Program-made: the position numbers and the translations under genes
Shown here: one piece after another, positions 1 through 9,162 of the stretch
Layout of the letters: the number at the start of each line of letters is the position of its first letter
How positions within the stretch are numbered: position 1 is the stretch's first letter
Assembly: GCA_964596695.1 (NCBI GenBank)
Contig: CAZQVE010000005.1
Location: forward strand, 1-64,000
Direction: 5' to 3'
Length of the DNA: 64,000 nt
Origin: UBA2112 sp964596695
Lineage (GTDB): Bacteria; Patescibacteriota; Saccharimonadia; Saccharimonadales; Saccharimonadaceae
Notes under the pieces: model-generated
Database searches by the model: none
The model's input: the letters and a program-made list of their open reading frames with translations, nothing else
What the model was told of the DNA's origin: nothing

Positions 1-9
1 ATACCCACG

Positions 10-141
10 TTATAAATTACTAGTAGTCAAAATATTTTTTTCATATTTTGGTTTTTTATTTATGTGAATGTATGGAGTCTTTGCATCTTTACTTTTATTA
101 TGATTTAATTTTCTATTTTTACGTTTTATTCTACCACTCAT
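10..141 (-). CDS. Small basic hypothetical protein (43 aa)
   Basis: I do not recognise this gene. It is a short ATG-initiated frame encoding a very basic, lysine- and asparagine-rich peptide (starts MSGRIKRKNRK) with no membrane segment or cysteine motif. The basic N-terminus would suit nucleic-acid binding, but that is only inference from charge. It lies directly downstream of another very small minus-strand frame and may be the end of that operon. It could be a chance ORF in AT-rich DNA. Confidence 0.35.
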   Translation of the reverse strand: MSGRIKRKNRKLNHNKSKDAKTPYIHINKKPKYEKNILTTSNL

Positions 142-144
142 ATT

Positions 145-237
145 CTAGCTCACCACAAATGATTTTACTGTTCCGTCTTTGTTATACAATATTTCTACAT
201 CAAATTGGTCTGCTTTCTTCTTTCTTCTTAACCACAT
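145..237 (-). CDS. Very small hypothetical protein (30 aa)
   Basis: This is a 30-codon ATG frame (starts MWLRRKKKADQF, ends KSFVVS) that overlaps the 3' end of the preceding minus-strand gene by 38 bp and ends 3 bp before the next small frame. The overlapping layout matches the operon style seen throughout this virus. The composition is a basic N-terminal patch followed by a beta-like stretch. No family is recognised, and it may not be translated. Confidence 0.3.
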   Translation of the reverse strand: MWLRRKKKADQFDVEILYNKDGTVKSFVVS

Positions 238-583
238 TATTAATCACCTCTAATGTTTGGTCTTTGCCTAATAATGCTTTTATTTTTTTCTGTCTACCTT
301 TTTGATTTGGTATTTTATGATATTGCCAATGTTCCCATTTACCATCATGTTCTCTAGATAACCATGATCCATCTTTGAATACTATTACCAAATCCATTGC
401 TATTTGAAATTTAGATGTGTTGTTATCATACCCTATTTTTTCTGCTAATAGTTTAAATTCATTCCAATCCAATCTATAATATGTTGTTTCGGATGAACCA
501 ATCCAGTCTATATTTTTAATTGTTTGTTTGCTGTGCTTTATAATGTCCTCTGTCTCGGTCAAGAAATTCGTCTTGCTCGTCAC
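200..583 (-). CDS. Hypothetical protein (about 120-127 aa)
   Basis: No family is recognised. The protein is soluble and mixed in charge, with an aromatic middle (YYRLDWNEF, GKWEHWQYH) and a lysine-rich C-terminus. The longest frame begins with GTG at 583. However, the TATA box at 585-592 would place a leaderless transcript start near 562, exactly at an in-frame TTG, so the real product may begin there (LTETEDIIKHSK). It is transcribed divergently from the small plus-strand gene at 618 using the same TATA box. Confidence 0.6.
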   Translation of the reverse strand: MTSKTNFLTETEDIIKHSKQTIKNIDWIGSSETTYYRLDWNEFKLLAEKIGYDNNTSKFQIAMDLVIVFKDGSWLSREHDGKWEHWQYHKIPNQKGRQKKIKALLGKDQTLEVINNVVKKKEESRPI

Positions 584-584
584 A

Positions 585-592
585 TTTTTATA
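585..592. promoter_or_regulatory. Shared TATA box for a divergent gene pair
   Basis: TTTTTATA lies with its centre 29 nt upstream of the plus-strand ATG at 618 and 27 nt upstream of the minus-strand TTG at 562. Both distances fit archaeal TBP/TFB promoters that produce leaderless mRNA. No second TATA-like stretch is visible in the 55-bp interval, so a single box probably serves both directions. Confidence 0.55.
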
Positions 593-617
593 CCAAAAGA
601 TTACAAATATAAATGTA

Positions 618-806
618 ATGGCTAAGCGTAAATTAATACAATTTAAAACTCTAGATGAACATAAACAAGGAGTAGCATTATTATCACAACCGTTAGGTTC
701 TACATTAATAATATTTAGAAATGACCAATATGTAATGACTCCTTATCAATTACAACAATTGGATCAAAAAAATATTAGGTATAAAATTATAAAAGAAATA
801 GATTAA
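618..806 (+). CDS. Small hypothetical protein (62 aa)
   Basis: I do not recognise the family. The start at ATG 618 (MAKRKLIQFKTL) is preferred to the upstream frame that opens at 528, because it sits one TATA-spacing (29 nt) downstream of TTTTTATA and because the extra N-terminus would run back through the opposing gene. The product is a compact alpha/beta-looking protein with a basic N-terminus and a polar C-terminus. Its last codons overlap the stop of the opposing gene at 803. Confidence 0.55.
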   Translation: MAKRKLIQFKTLDEHKQGVALLSQPLGSTLIIFRNDQYVMTPYQLQQLDQKNIRYKIIKEID

Positions 807-1021
807 GAGCTACTTATGTTTGGAGTTTTTGGTTCGTCATCATCATTAAATATTTTATTGAAAATCTTTTTCATCTCTGATTCTGAGATAGGCAATCCCA
901 TACCTCCAATTGGTCTTCTCATTCTATGACCATAATTTTCGTTTTCTAGGTTTGCATTTTTCAGTTTTAGAATCTCGTTTTCCAAATTTGCAATTTTCAA
1001 TTTCAGTTTTCGATTTTTCAT
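803..1021 (-). CDS. Coiled-coil protein (72 aa)
   Basis: The first 30 residues form a heptad-rich helix with a near-repeat (KIANLENEILKLKNANLENE), followed by a glycine-rich linker (RRPIGGMGLPIS) and an acidic tail ending in serines. The ATG overlaps the stop of the upstream coiled-coil gene (ATGA), so the two are probably translationally coupled. The position just after the tape measure gene suggests a tail or baseplate accessory factor, but nothing in the sequence proves it. Confidence 0.55.
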   Translation of the reverse strand: MKNRKLKLKIANLENEILKLKNANLENENYGHRMRRPIGGMGLPISESEMKKIFNKIFNDDDEPKTPNISSS

Positions 1022-1203
1022 CTCACATTTCCAGTATTCGAATCCTTATTTATAGTTTTCAATTTTATGATTTCGTTTTCTAGAATTTGGATTTGCAATT
1101 CTAGTTTTTGGATTCCTAATTCATCTCTTAGTTTTTCTATTTTAGATTCATGTTCACGCTTTTTAATTTCTGCGAATTCTTCAGGTGTAAACCTACACAT
1201 CAT
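1018..1203 (-). CDS. Coiled-coil protein (61 aa)
   Basis: Almost the whole chain is predicted helical with leucine/isoleucine heptads (IEKLRDELGIQKLELQIQIL). It resembles the neighbouring 72-aa protein in composition and in the ENEI-LKL motif, so the two may have arisen by duplication. Its start overlaps the stop of the 169-aa gene, and its stop overlaps the next start. This is a three-gene overlapping string downstream of the tape measure. Function unknown. Confidence 0.55.
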   Translation of the reverse strand: MMCRFTPEEFAEIKKREHESKIEKLRDELGIQKLELQIQILENEIIKLKTINKDSNTGNVR

Positions 1204-1709
1204 ATTTCTACCAACTTTATTTCATTATCAGACCATTTTTCGTCTAGGTCATCTCTATTAAATGGTTTAGTTTTCAAAACTTGATTCTTTAAATCTATTT
1301 TCTCATTTAGTTTCTTTAATTCTGAATCTAGTATTTTAATAGTCTTTTCATTAAAAGCATGCTTTTTTACCTCTTCTGAATTTGCTATTGTTTCGAACTT
1401 TCTATTATTTTCCCATTCGAAATTTGGCTTATCATTTATTACATGTAAGTTCTTGGCAATAAATTCGTCTATGTCGTCTAAATCCCTCTTTTCGAAATCG
1501 TTAGGATTAACATCAGTTCCATAAACCGCAACCAAGCTTCCTTCATCTATTGGTGCGGTAAAATTGTCAACTCTTGTGAATGATATACCTTTGGGAGGTG
1601 ATAGTAACATAAGTTGTTGTATATTCTCTCTAACATGAACAATTCTAAAATATCTATTTCGCTTTCTCCTTGGGTCAGCTTTCCAAGGATGTTCTGCCAC
1701 AAATTTCAT
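1200..1709 (-). CDS. Hypothetical tail-region protein (169 aa)
   Basis: The N-terminal half is beta-rich (KFVAEHPWKADPRRKRNRYF, ending near GTDVNPNDF). The C-terminal half is a charged helical coil (EKTIKILDSELKKLNEKID). The gene starts 23 bp after the tape measure stop and is on the same strand, a position where siphoviruses usually encode distal tail or baseplate components. I infer a tail-tip role from position only. Confidence 0.6.
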   Translation of the reverse strand: MKFVAEHPWKADPRRKRNRYFRIVHVRENIQQLMLLSPPKGISFTRVDNFTAPIDEGSLVAVYGTDVNPNDFEKRDLDDIDEFIAKNLHVINDKPNFEWENNRKFETIANSEEVKKHAFNEKTIKILDSELKKLNEKIDLKNQVLKTKPFNRDDLDEKWSDNEIKLVEI

Positions 1710-1732
1710 AATGTTACTACTAACCCTTTCTG

Positions 1733-4700
1733 TTATTTAAAGTTAGTAAAGCCGTCCATGATTTGTCCCTGTACTACTTCCATGATATTTCGTCCAGAGA
1801 CATTTACTGTAGTTCTCGATCCAAGGTTTATTGCTGCCAATATCTTTCTTAGAATATCCCAAATGTCAAATCCCCATTCGTTTCCACCATTGCCACCATT
1901 ATCTCCTCCGCCTCCAGGCATTCCACTTGAAGGATCTTTATATGAAGATGTTTCTTTGAATATTGGATCAGGAATTAATCCGTAATCGTGCCATCCTGTA
2001 GGATCATTTTGATATTGGAATGGTGCTTTTTGTACTCCCATATTTGGATCTCCCAATTGCATATTCCATATCTTACCTACCTGTTCTCCTGCTCCAGAAC
2101 CTCCAACTCCGCTTCCTACACCTTTACTTGGATCTAAGTGTAAGAATGGGAATTTCTCATTCATAGCCTGAATTTCAGCAGGACTCATATTTGTTTCAAC
2201 TACTCCATTAGTACTCCTGTAGTATTTACCGTTACCAAAGTTCTTATCAACGTCAGTTGAACTAGTTGTAGGACTTTCATTATTTGATACAGTATTGGTA
2301 TTTACATTTGGCCCCATCACATTTGATTGATTGTTTATATCATTTTGATTATTGAAATTGTTGCCATTTGCGTCAGTAAATGAATTACTTGTTGAAGATC
2401 CAGTGCTATTCATATTTGGTAATTGTTCTACGCCATCTATCATTATGGATTGTTGACCATTTCCTTGCTTGATTACTATTCTACCATCCGAAGTTGTTAC
2501 TATTTGAGTTCCTCCACCAGTACTTCCGCCGGTTCCTCCTGTACCATCTCCTCCAGTTACAGGAGGAGCAGTACCAGTATAATATGTGTTAGTTAAAGGA
2601 TCATACCATCTATTTCCACCAAGATATGATTTTCCATATTGGGATGCTGTTAAGTTTCTATTATATGGATCAGGAGTGAATACTGTATCTGTTCCGTCAC
2701 TATATGGTTGGCCAATTGTAGATCCTGTTGTTGGGAAGGGTGTTACATCTCCAAATGATTGTGTATTGTTCCCTAATCCTATACCAGGTGTAGTATCTGG
2801 AGCAAGACCAGGAATGTTCGTATTTATCTTACCATTTTGGTTTTGATAATACCAGTTTTGGCCACTAGCAAAATTTAATATGTTTCCATATTTTTGCATA
2901 AAGTTTCTTGCATATTGACCTTCTAATGGTTGAACTTGTATTGATTGACCTTTTTGTAATCCAAATGCTTTAATGTCGGTAACTTTTTCTTTCTTTAATA
3001 GTCTACCTTGTTTATCATATATTGCTACGATTTCGTCACCTGATTCACCTGTAATTACTGTTTCATTATCAAATATCGATCCTCCCTGCCCAAAATTATG
3101 AATTCCTGTTGTTCCTTGTGCTGCATTTGCTGGAGCGGAACCTACAGTTCTAATACGATATGTGATTGTTACTGTTTTATCTTTAAGAGCATTAATTGCA
3201 GAAGCTAATGCGTCAACTTGAGTTTTTGCTGCTTTTGCAGATCCTCCGATTGCTGCAACCTGTTCAGCAGCTTCTTGAGCTTTCTTTCTTACAGCTTCTA
3301 ATGCATTAACACCATCTGTTTTTAATGTTTCCATTGCAGCGGAACCATCTGATTGAGCTTGATCGAAATTGGTCTTTACATCAGTAGCCACTACTTCAGA
3401 AGCATCACCAATTGCTGCAAATCTTAATTCTGCTTGTTCTTGCATTGCTGCCAAAACACCGTCAGCATTAGATTTAGCTTGATTATAATTTTTGGTAACA
3501 CCAACTGTTACTCCTGAAGCTGACTCACCCGCTGCTTTGAATCTTAAAGCGGCTTGTTGTTGCATAGCAGCTAATACTCCATCAGCGTTACTTTTTGCCT
3601 GATTATAATGTTTTGTTACCCCTACTACTACTTGTTGTGCAGCTTCTCCTATTGCAGTAAATGAAGTTGTTGCTACTGTAATCATTTTACCAAATACATC
3701 TGCTTCTGTTCCCATCATTTGTGTGAAAACAGTATTAGTAACGGTTGCAATTTGCCCCATTGTAGTACCAACTGTTGATAACATTGCTGCCATTACTTCA
3801 TCAGTTTTTGCTTTTAATTGATCTAATGATTTAATTGCAGTTTCAATTTTTGCATCATCACCCTCCTCACCTCCAGATAAACCTAAACCTTGTATTTTCT
3901 TTTTATCTTCGTCGGTCATACCTGGGGCATTAATAAAAGAATTAGGATCACTTTCACTACCACCTAAATTATTCATTGCGCCAAATCCAATATTCTTTAA
4001 TGCATCAGCTTTTGCTAATATTTGGTCTACTGAATCGCCATATTGATCTGCAATATCTTGAATATCTTGTCTTACAACATCAGCAGCTCTTGATACTTCA
4101 TATAATGCTCCTGTTATTGGATCCATTTTTACCTCAGTAAATGCTACTGCATTCATTTTCATCTCTTGTAATATTTTGTTTGCTTCTACTAAGTTACCAG
4201 TAGAAATAGCATTAATGTAATTTTCCCATGTTTCTCCAAAGTTATTTGTTGCACTATCTACATTCATCAATTCCATTCCCAAATCTCCTAAGAAGTTAAC
4301 GATACCTGTTGGGGTTTTAACATCAGCATTCTCAAATAGATCCATAATCTTTTGCATAGAACCTTTTATTCTGTCTTTTACTGGCCCATCAGGTAAATCA
4401 TCCATAACTTTACCCATTACACTATCAAGTTTACCTTGAATCTGATCTTTGAAATCTCCCATTGATTTAGCATCCAAGTTTTGACCTAAACCTACAAATA
4501 ATGCACCAAACTCTTTTGAAAGATCACTAAATAAATCTGATCCTGCTTGGAACTCTAATGCTTCTTTTACTCCTTTATTAAATTTGATACCAAGATTTTT
4601 AGACATTTCATCTACAGCGTCATCTAATTCGTCTTCACCTTTTCTCATTGCATCAGATAATCCGTCTATCATTCCATCAAATATTCCTTGTAACTCTGTT

Positions 4701-7700
4701 CTCATTTCTCCGATTTGTTGTGGCATTCTTTTTGCCAATCCAACAAATCTTTGCATCTCTGCTACTCCTCCTCTAAATCCTTCTGGAATAACAACACCTA
4801 CTGTATGAGCCAACTGTACCATTTCTAAGTACGCCCCTTGTTGTGCTGCTTGAGAGTTTCTTAACTCTTGCCACCATCCATAAACTGAATCTCTACCTTT
4901 GACAAATGCTGCTGCTGTTTCTTTGGTAACACCTGCAACATTCTTTGCACTTTTAACAATAGCACCACTAGCATCAACGACTGCACCTCTTAATCCTTGT
5001 TCCGCAGCTTCGGATTCTTTTAATGCCCTTTGATGATATTCTAATGATGCAGAAGATTTTGCTATTTCAACCTCTTGTTGTGAATATGCACTAGAAAGAT
5101 CAGCTAAAGTTTGAGCATATGCTATTCCTTGTGGTAAACCTGTTTTTAATAGTAAATTATATTGTGTAAGTGCACCACTTGATTGACCTAATGTTTCATA
5201 AGATTTCTTTAATGCGTCATTTGCAGCCAATACACCCTTTACAAATGATTGATTCGCAATTGTTCCTTGAGATGCAGCTAAAGTCCATGCATTCCATGCA
5301 CCTTTCGCCCCTGCTATTTCTACTACTACATTTTGAATTGCTAATTGTGTTTCTGCATAGGCTTGATTATAAGCTGCTGAAGTTATAGTTTGATCTTTAA
5401 TTTCTTTAGTTAATTCTTTTAATTGTCCTTGTGCGTTACTTGCAGCTTCTACGGTTCCGTATAATGCTTCTCTTTGTGTGTTTATACCTTCTTTAAATGC
5501 TAATTCTTGAACTGTTCCTTCTACTATAGCATTGTTATATGCATCTAATGATCCTGTTACTTTTGAAATTGCTTTCTCTCTTTCTAGTAAACTTAAATTA
5601 GTTTCAAGTACTCCAGTTTGGTAAGCAACTTCTAATGCGTTTTGATTTGTAATTTGGTCGCTAAGTTCACTATATGCACCCTGTAAGTTCAAAACATTTT
5701 GTTGTTCTTGAATATAAGCAAGATTTTGTTTTTGTTTTCCTTCCATAACAAGGTTTTGTTGGTACCATTGTTCTCCTAATGCTTCATTATAAACCTTTAA
5801 ATATCCTGAATTGATCTTTAACCCAGTAGCTTGTGTTGCCATTTCATTATTGGCTTTTACCATACCAAATGAAACTAATTCTTGAGCTTTACTTTGATCC
5901 ATTAATGTAGCTTTCATTTCATTGTATTGTTTTTGCAGATTTGCAGCTTGGTCTCTAACCTGTTCTTGATAGAATTTATTGCGATCCCATTTTTCAGAGT
6001 TTGTAATTACAGCTTTACTTTGTGCAGCTACAGTATCATTTATTTTCATTAGTTGTTCATTAAATTCTTTTGCAGTAATCTTACCACTATTATATTGATT
6101 TACTAATTCTGCTATAGATTTTTGTTGTCCCTCAGCACTGCTATCTGGAGCTTCTGGAAATGGTATGAAAGCTCCTCCAGGAGCAAACGTCTTGATCATT
6201 GTTTGTAATGGATTATCTTGCATATCTTTGCTAAATTTACCAAGTTGATCTAAAATCCTTCCTAAGGAACTTTCTAATAGGTCATTACTACTGATCATTT
6301 TATCTACCATAGTTTTCCATTGATCACCATAACTTGCAAATCCTTGAGCTGCTTGATCAAAGTGTTCTTTTGTTTGGAGCGCAGTTTCACCAGTTAATCC
6401 TAATGAACCTGCAATACCAATAAGTAGATCACCTACAGGTCGTAGAGCAGGAACAGTTTTTCCAACCGCAGCACCAAAATCATTAATTGCATCTCTACTC
6501 CCCATTGCATTTGTTCCATATAATGCAGTTGCAGCAGCAATTGCGATCATTCCTCCTATAAGGCCAGTACCTCCGGCACCTCCAATTCCTGCTCCTATAA
6601 CTCCTCCTAATCTAGTAAATCCACCTCTCATTGCATTTGCAGCGTTTACTACTTTTGAAGATGATGTTTGTGTTTTGTCCATTTCTCTGCTTAATCGAGT
6701 AAAGTATGGACTTGTTTGATCTATAGATGCACCAAATGATTTGAATTTGCCTTCTGCATCCGTTACTACAGGAATAATCGAACCGAATGCCATCTTTGCG
6801 TTACCTCCGGTTCTAGTTATAACTTGGTTCATTCTTTCAAATTCTGGAGGAATCTTTTTGATTTTCTCAGTAACTTCTACAGTTGCGGGTATAACTCCAG
6901 TTGTTAATGTTGTACCAAAGTTTTTTACTCCTGTTCCTAATGATGTAAATGTTCCTGAAAGTATAGATCCTACGTTTCTTAATTTTTGCATTGCTCCAGA
7001 AGCATTAGCTAAGGCAGGTAACAAAGAACCAACTAACTCTGTAGCAATCAATGCCATAAAGTAGTAAGTATCAGATAAAGCAAAGTTAGCGTTTCTTTGA
7101 ATAAATGCCATTCCTCTGCTAGCTTCTTCAAATTGCTTTGTTAGAGCAGCAGCTTCCGCAGAATCTTTACCATATTGTTCTATTGCAGCATTTAATTGCT
7201 CTTGAATCCCTGCTACTTTTTCTTGTTGGGAAGCTAACAATTCTTGCATACCCGCAGATTCTTGCATAGCCTGTGTTAATCCAACAAAAGAGATTGACAT
7301 ACCCGAAATTCTACCTATATATGGTGTCATAGTTTCCATTGCTCCTTTTATGGAACGTACCTGTCTATCATGGGCATCTTTGTTTTTAGTTACTTCAGTA
7401 GTGAATCTGTTTAAGCTAGGGAGTACTGTTGTACTGGAACGGGAATAACCTTCAAATCCTGCTTTACCTTCATTTAATGTTTTAGTGAATCCTGTTACTT
7501 GTTGACCTGCTCCAGTAAAAGTATCTCTAAAACTATTACCTAATTTTTTAGTATTAGTATCTGTAGCGGTTACAAATGAAGTTATTTTAGTTTGAGTCGT
7601 TCCAAAATAGCCATCTAAAGTATTAAGTTGTCTACCTGTTTTTTGTGTGAATCCACCTACGCTTTGGGTTGCAGAATTCATAGCCCTTTGAGTTCTAGAA

Positions 7701-7783
7701 GCAAAATCATCTATAGCTCTAAAGTCCCCTGTCTTTTGTATATCTACGATAAATGATAAACGATCCCTAACTTCGTAACTCAT
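1733..7783 (-). CDS. Tail tape measure protein
   Basis: This roughly 2,016-residue protein has all the hallmarks of a tape measure protein: extreme length, long alanine/glutamine-rich helices, a glycine-rich hydrophobic segment (GAGIGGAGGTGLIGGM, near residue 400), and a position after the tail tube and tail-assembly genes. Around residues 1390-1520 are tandem copies of a roughly 43-residue unit containing YNQAKSNADGVLAAMQ. The C-terminal 350 residues are glycine/asparagine-rich with a final helical segment. ATG 7783 (MSYEVRDRLSF) is preferred over the 7801 start because it is the one positioned for a leaderless transcript. By the usual rule of about 1.5 angstrom per residue, the tail would be about 300 nm long (inference). 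Confidence 0.93.
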   Translation of the reverse strand: MSYEVRDRLSFIVDIQKTGDFRAIDDFASRTQRAMNSATQSVGGFTQKTGRQLNTLDGYFGTTQTKITSFVTATDTNTKKLGNSFRDTFTGAGQQVTGFTKTLNEGKAGFEGYSRSSTTVLPSLNRFTTEVTKNKDAHDRQVRSIKGAMETMTPYIGRISGMSISFVGLTQAMQESAGMQELLASQQEKVAGIQEQLNAAIEQYGKDSAEAAALTKQFEEASRGMAFIQRNANFALSDTYYFMALIATELVGSLLPALANASGAMQKLRNVGSILSGTFTSLGTGVKNFGTTLTTGVIPATVEVTEKIKKIPPEFERMNQVITRTGGNAKMAFGSIIPVVTDAEGKFKSFGASIDQTSPYFTRLSREMDKTQTSSSKVVNAANAMRGGFTRLGGVIGAGIGGAGGTGLIGGMIAIAAATALYGTNAMGSRDAINDFGAAVGKTVPALRPVGDLLIGIAGSLGLTGETALQTKEHFDQAAQGFASYGDQWKTMVDKMISSNDLLESSLGRILDQLGKFSKDMQDNPLQTMIKTFAPGGAFIPFPEAPDSSAEGQQKSIAELVNQYNSGKITAKEFNEQLMKINDTVAAQSKAVITNSEKWDRNKFYQEQVRDQAANLQKQYNEMKATLMDQSKAQELVSFGMVKANNEMATQATGLKINSGYLKVYNEALGEQWYQQNLVMEGKQKQNLAYIQEQQNVLNLQGAYSELSDQITNQNALEVAYQTGVLETNLSLLEREKAISKVTGSLDAYNNAIVEGTVQELAFKEGINTQREALYGTVEAASNAQGQLKELTKEIKDQTITSAAYNQAYAETQLAIQNVVVEIAGAKGAWNAWTLAASQGTIANQSFVKGVLAANDALKKSYETLGQSSGALTQYNLLLKTGLPQGIAYAQTLADLSSAYSQQEVEIAKSSASLEYHQRALKESEAAEQGLRGAVVDASGAIVKSAKNVAGVTKETAAAFVKGRDSVYGWWQELRNSQAAQQGAYLEMVQLAHTVGVVIPEGFRGGVAEMQRFVGLAKRMPQQIGEMRTELQGIFDGMIDGLSDAMRKGEDELDDAVDEMSKNLGIKFNKGVKEALEFQAGSDLFSDLSKEFGALFVGLGQNLDAKSMGDFKDQIQGKLDSVMGKVMDDLPDGPVKDRIKGSMQKIMDLFENADVKTPTGIVNFLGDLGMELMNVDSATNNFGETWENYINAISTGNLVEANKILQEMKMNAVAFTEVKMDPITGALYEVSRAADVVRQDIQDIADQYGDSVDQILAKADALKNIGFGAMNNLGGSESDPNSFINAPGMTDEDKKKIQGLGLSGGEEGDDAKIETAIKSLDQLKAKTDEVMAAMLSTVGTTMGQIATVTNTVFTQMMGTEADVFGKMITVATTSFTAIGEAAQQVVVGVTKHYNQAKSNADGVLAAMQQQAALRFKAAGESASGVTVGVTKNYNQAKSNADGVLAAMQEQAELRFAAIGDASEVVATDVKTNFDQAQSDGSAAMETLKTDGVNALEAVRKKAQEAAEQVAAIGGSAKAAKTQVDALASAINALKDKTVTITYRIRTVGSAPANAAQGTTGIHNFGQGGSIFDNETVITGESGDEIVAIYDKQGRLLKKEKVTDIKAFGLQKGQSIQVQPLEGQYARNFMQKYGNILNFASGQNWYYQNQNGKINTNIPGLAPDTTPGIGLGNNTQSFGDVTPFPTTGSTIGQPYSDGTDTVFTPDPYNRNLTASQYGKSYLGGNRWYDPLTNTYYTGTAPPVTGGDGTGGTGGSTGGGTQIVTTSDGRIVIKQGNGQQSIMIDGVEQLPNMNSTGSSTSNSFTDANGNNFNNQNDINNQSNVMGPNVNTNTVSNNESPTTSSTDVDKNFGNGKYYRSTNGVVETNMSPAEIQAMNEKFPFLHLDPSKGVGSGVGGSGAGEQVGKIWNMQLGDPNMGVQKAPFQYQNDPTGWHDYGLIPDPIFKETSSYKDPSSGMPGGGGDNGGNGGNEWGFDIWDILRKILAAINLGSRTTVNVSGRNIMEVVQGQIMDGFTNFK

Positions 7784-7814
7784 ATATCTATATATTACCA
7801 ATTATAGTATTAGA

Positions 7815-8210
7815 ATGTTTAATATTAGAATTCGATATGTATCTTCTTTTGGTAACAATATTCAGAATTCTAATCTTGTAAAGAAAACAAATCACTATAA
7901 AGAAATTTTTAGAACTAATTCAGACCATATTATAGTTGAACATTATGTGCAAAAGATGCAAGATTGGGCACAAAAAACTGTAGTTAAACGTACAGGAAAT
8001 TTGATGCGTAATATAAAGATACAAAAAACAAAAACAGGATGGATTTTCTATGTAGATGGTAGAAATGCAGGATATGGAATATACATAGAAAAGGGAACAA
8101 GTAGAATGGCCCCTAGACCATTTTTCCTACCTGCTATTCAACGTTTCCGAGATCCGTTACGTAAAGCTCTTATAGACTACTATCGAGGGAAATCTGTTTC
8201 GGGACGGTAA
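7815..8210 (+). CDS. HK97 gp10-like neck/tail component
   Basis: The C-terminal half matches the HK97 gp10-like head-tail joining family: a helix with KRTGNLMRNI, then YGIYIEKGTSRMAPRPFFLP, in which the family's GT-x-x-M-x-x-x-PFF/L-x-PA core is clear. In that family the protein helps join head and tail. It is a plus-strand singleton wedged between the minus-strand tape measure and nuclease genes, divergent from the tape measure by 31 bp with interleaved promoters. Its 3' end overlaps the convergent nuclease gene by 41 bp. The length (131 aa) is typical. Confidence 0.8.
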   Translation: MFNIRIRYVSSFGNNIQNSNLVKKTNHYKEIFRTNSDHIIVEHYVQKMQDWAQKTVVKRTGNLMRNIKIQKTKTGWIFYVDGRNAGYGIYIEKGTSRMAPRPFFLPAIQRFRDPLRKALIDYYRGKSVSGR

Positions 8211-9162
8211 TACCCCATCCTTCCTCTCTGGCAAGTAATATAGAATTATCGTCTACTAATTTATTTAGTAACAAATCTGTTAACTCAGGATCTATATCAG
8301 GTTCAATCTTTTTGCATACCTTCTTTACCTCACAATATTGACATTTCCAATCATCTTTGTAGTAGCCGTCTAACCTTGGGAAATTCTTTATACTTGCTGG
8401 GTCTGTGAAATCTTGCTCATTTATGTGGTGATATACCTTTGTAAATCCTTCTTTAATTTGTTGCCTTAAGTTTGAATCTCTAGAGAAATTGAGAGTAAAT
8501 ATCTTAAATGGTCTAATATTGTTCTTTTGTAGATTAGTTGTCTCATAGATAGTTTTTCCATACATAGGATTTCCTCCCCTTTCGGATGGAGGAATATATT
8601 TAAGATGCATTGGTAATCCATAGAATACTACAACATGACCAACTTCTATTCCACTCATAACCATATAGTAAACGGTCTGTCTAAAGTATGATTTTAGAGA
8701 ATCATCACCTAAGACCAATCCTACATATGTATTTGAGTTTTTCATCTCTATGATTTGTTTTCTATCTTTAGTCACTGCATCAGGATGCGCTACAATTTTC
8801 GATTCATAATCCATATCTACCTGTGCATTAATTTCATCATAGATAAATTTGGTAAACCATGCTTCGCTGCCTAAACCTCGAATAAAATTCATTGCTGTCC
8901 AAATATCAATAAAATCACTTGGTTGGTTCTTTCCTGAGACTACCAAGTGTGATTTGATTGCTTCTTTACGTAAACAATACGTGAGAGAAGATGTATGAAC
9001 TTTACCTCCACCTAGGGATCGAAACCCGCTAGAGAAATGTTCACAAATAGCCTTCTCAAGCTCTGCTGCCATTTTTTCGTTTTCAAATATGAGTATCTTA
9101 TGATTGATCTGATCAAGTGGTTGATCAGTCTTCATAAGAAGTTTCTCTTTACCTCTTAACAT
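8170..9162 (-). CDS. Cas4/RecB-like PD-(D/E)XK nuclease with Fe-S cysteines
   Basis: The pattern is that of Cas4-like exonucleases. There is one cysteine near the N-terminus (C63 in SLTYCLRKE), nuclease residues D128 (VAHPDAV) and E139-x-K141 (IIEMKNS), a QTVYYM helix corresponding to the QhxxY motif, and three C-terminal cysteines C274, C277 and C283 (CQYCEVKKVC). The four cysteines would bind a 4Fe-4S cluster. Viral homologues process DNA ends in recombination or replication. The location inside the tail operon, between tail-assembly genes and the tape measure, is unusual. No other CRISPR component is nearby, so a role in spacer acquisition is not indicated. Confidence 0.82.
   Translation of the reverse strand: MLRGKEKLLMKTDQPLDQINHKILIFENEKMAAELEKAICEHFSSGFRSLGGGKVHTSSLTYCLRKEAIKSHLVVSGKNQPSDFIDIWTAMNFIRGLGSEAWFTKFIYDEINAQVDMDYESKIVAHPDAVTKDRKQIIEMKNSNTYVGLVLGDDSLKSYFRQTVYYMVMSGIEVGHVVVFYGLPMHLKYIPPSERGGNPMYGKTIYETTNLQKNNIRPFKIFTLNFSRDSNLRQQIKEGFTKVYHHINEQDFTDPASIKNFPRLDGYYKDDWKCQYCEVKKVCKKIEPDIDPELTDLLLNKLVDDNSILLAREEGWGITVPKQISLDSSL

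Noticed and set aside
1614..1985. Plus-strand ORF opposite the tape measure start of the tail region
   Set aside because: It is antisense to two well-supported minus-strand genes, has low-complexity proline/leucine content and no promoter. Several other long antisense frames (for example 44160-44687 and 48933-49430) were dropped for the same reason.
8170..9162. Part of a CRISPR-Cas adaptation module
   Set aside because: The protein is Cas4-like, but there is no cas1, cas2 or repeat-spacer array anywhere in the window; stand-alone Cas4-like nucleases are common in viruses.
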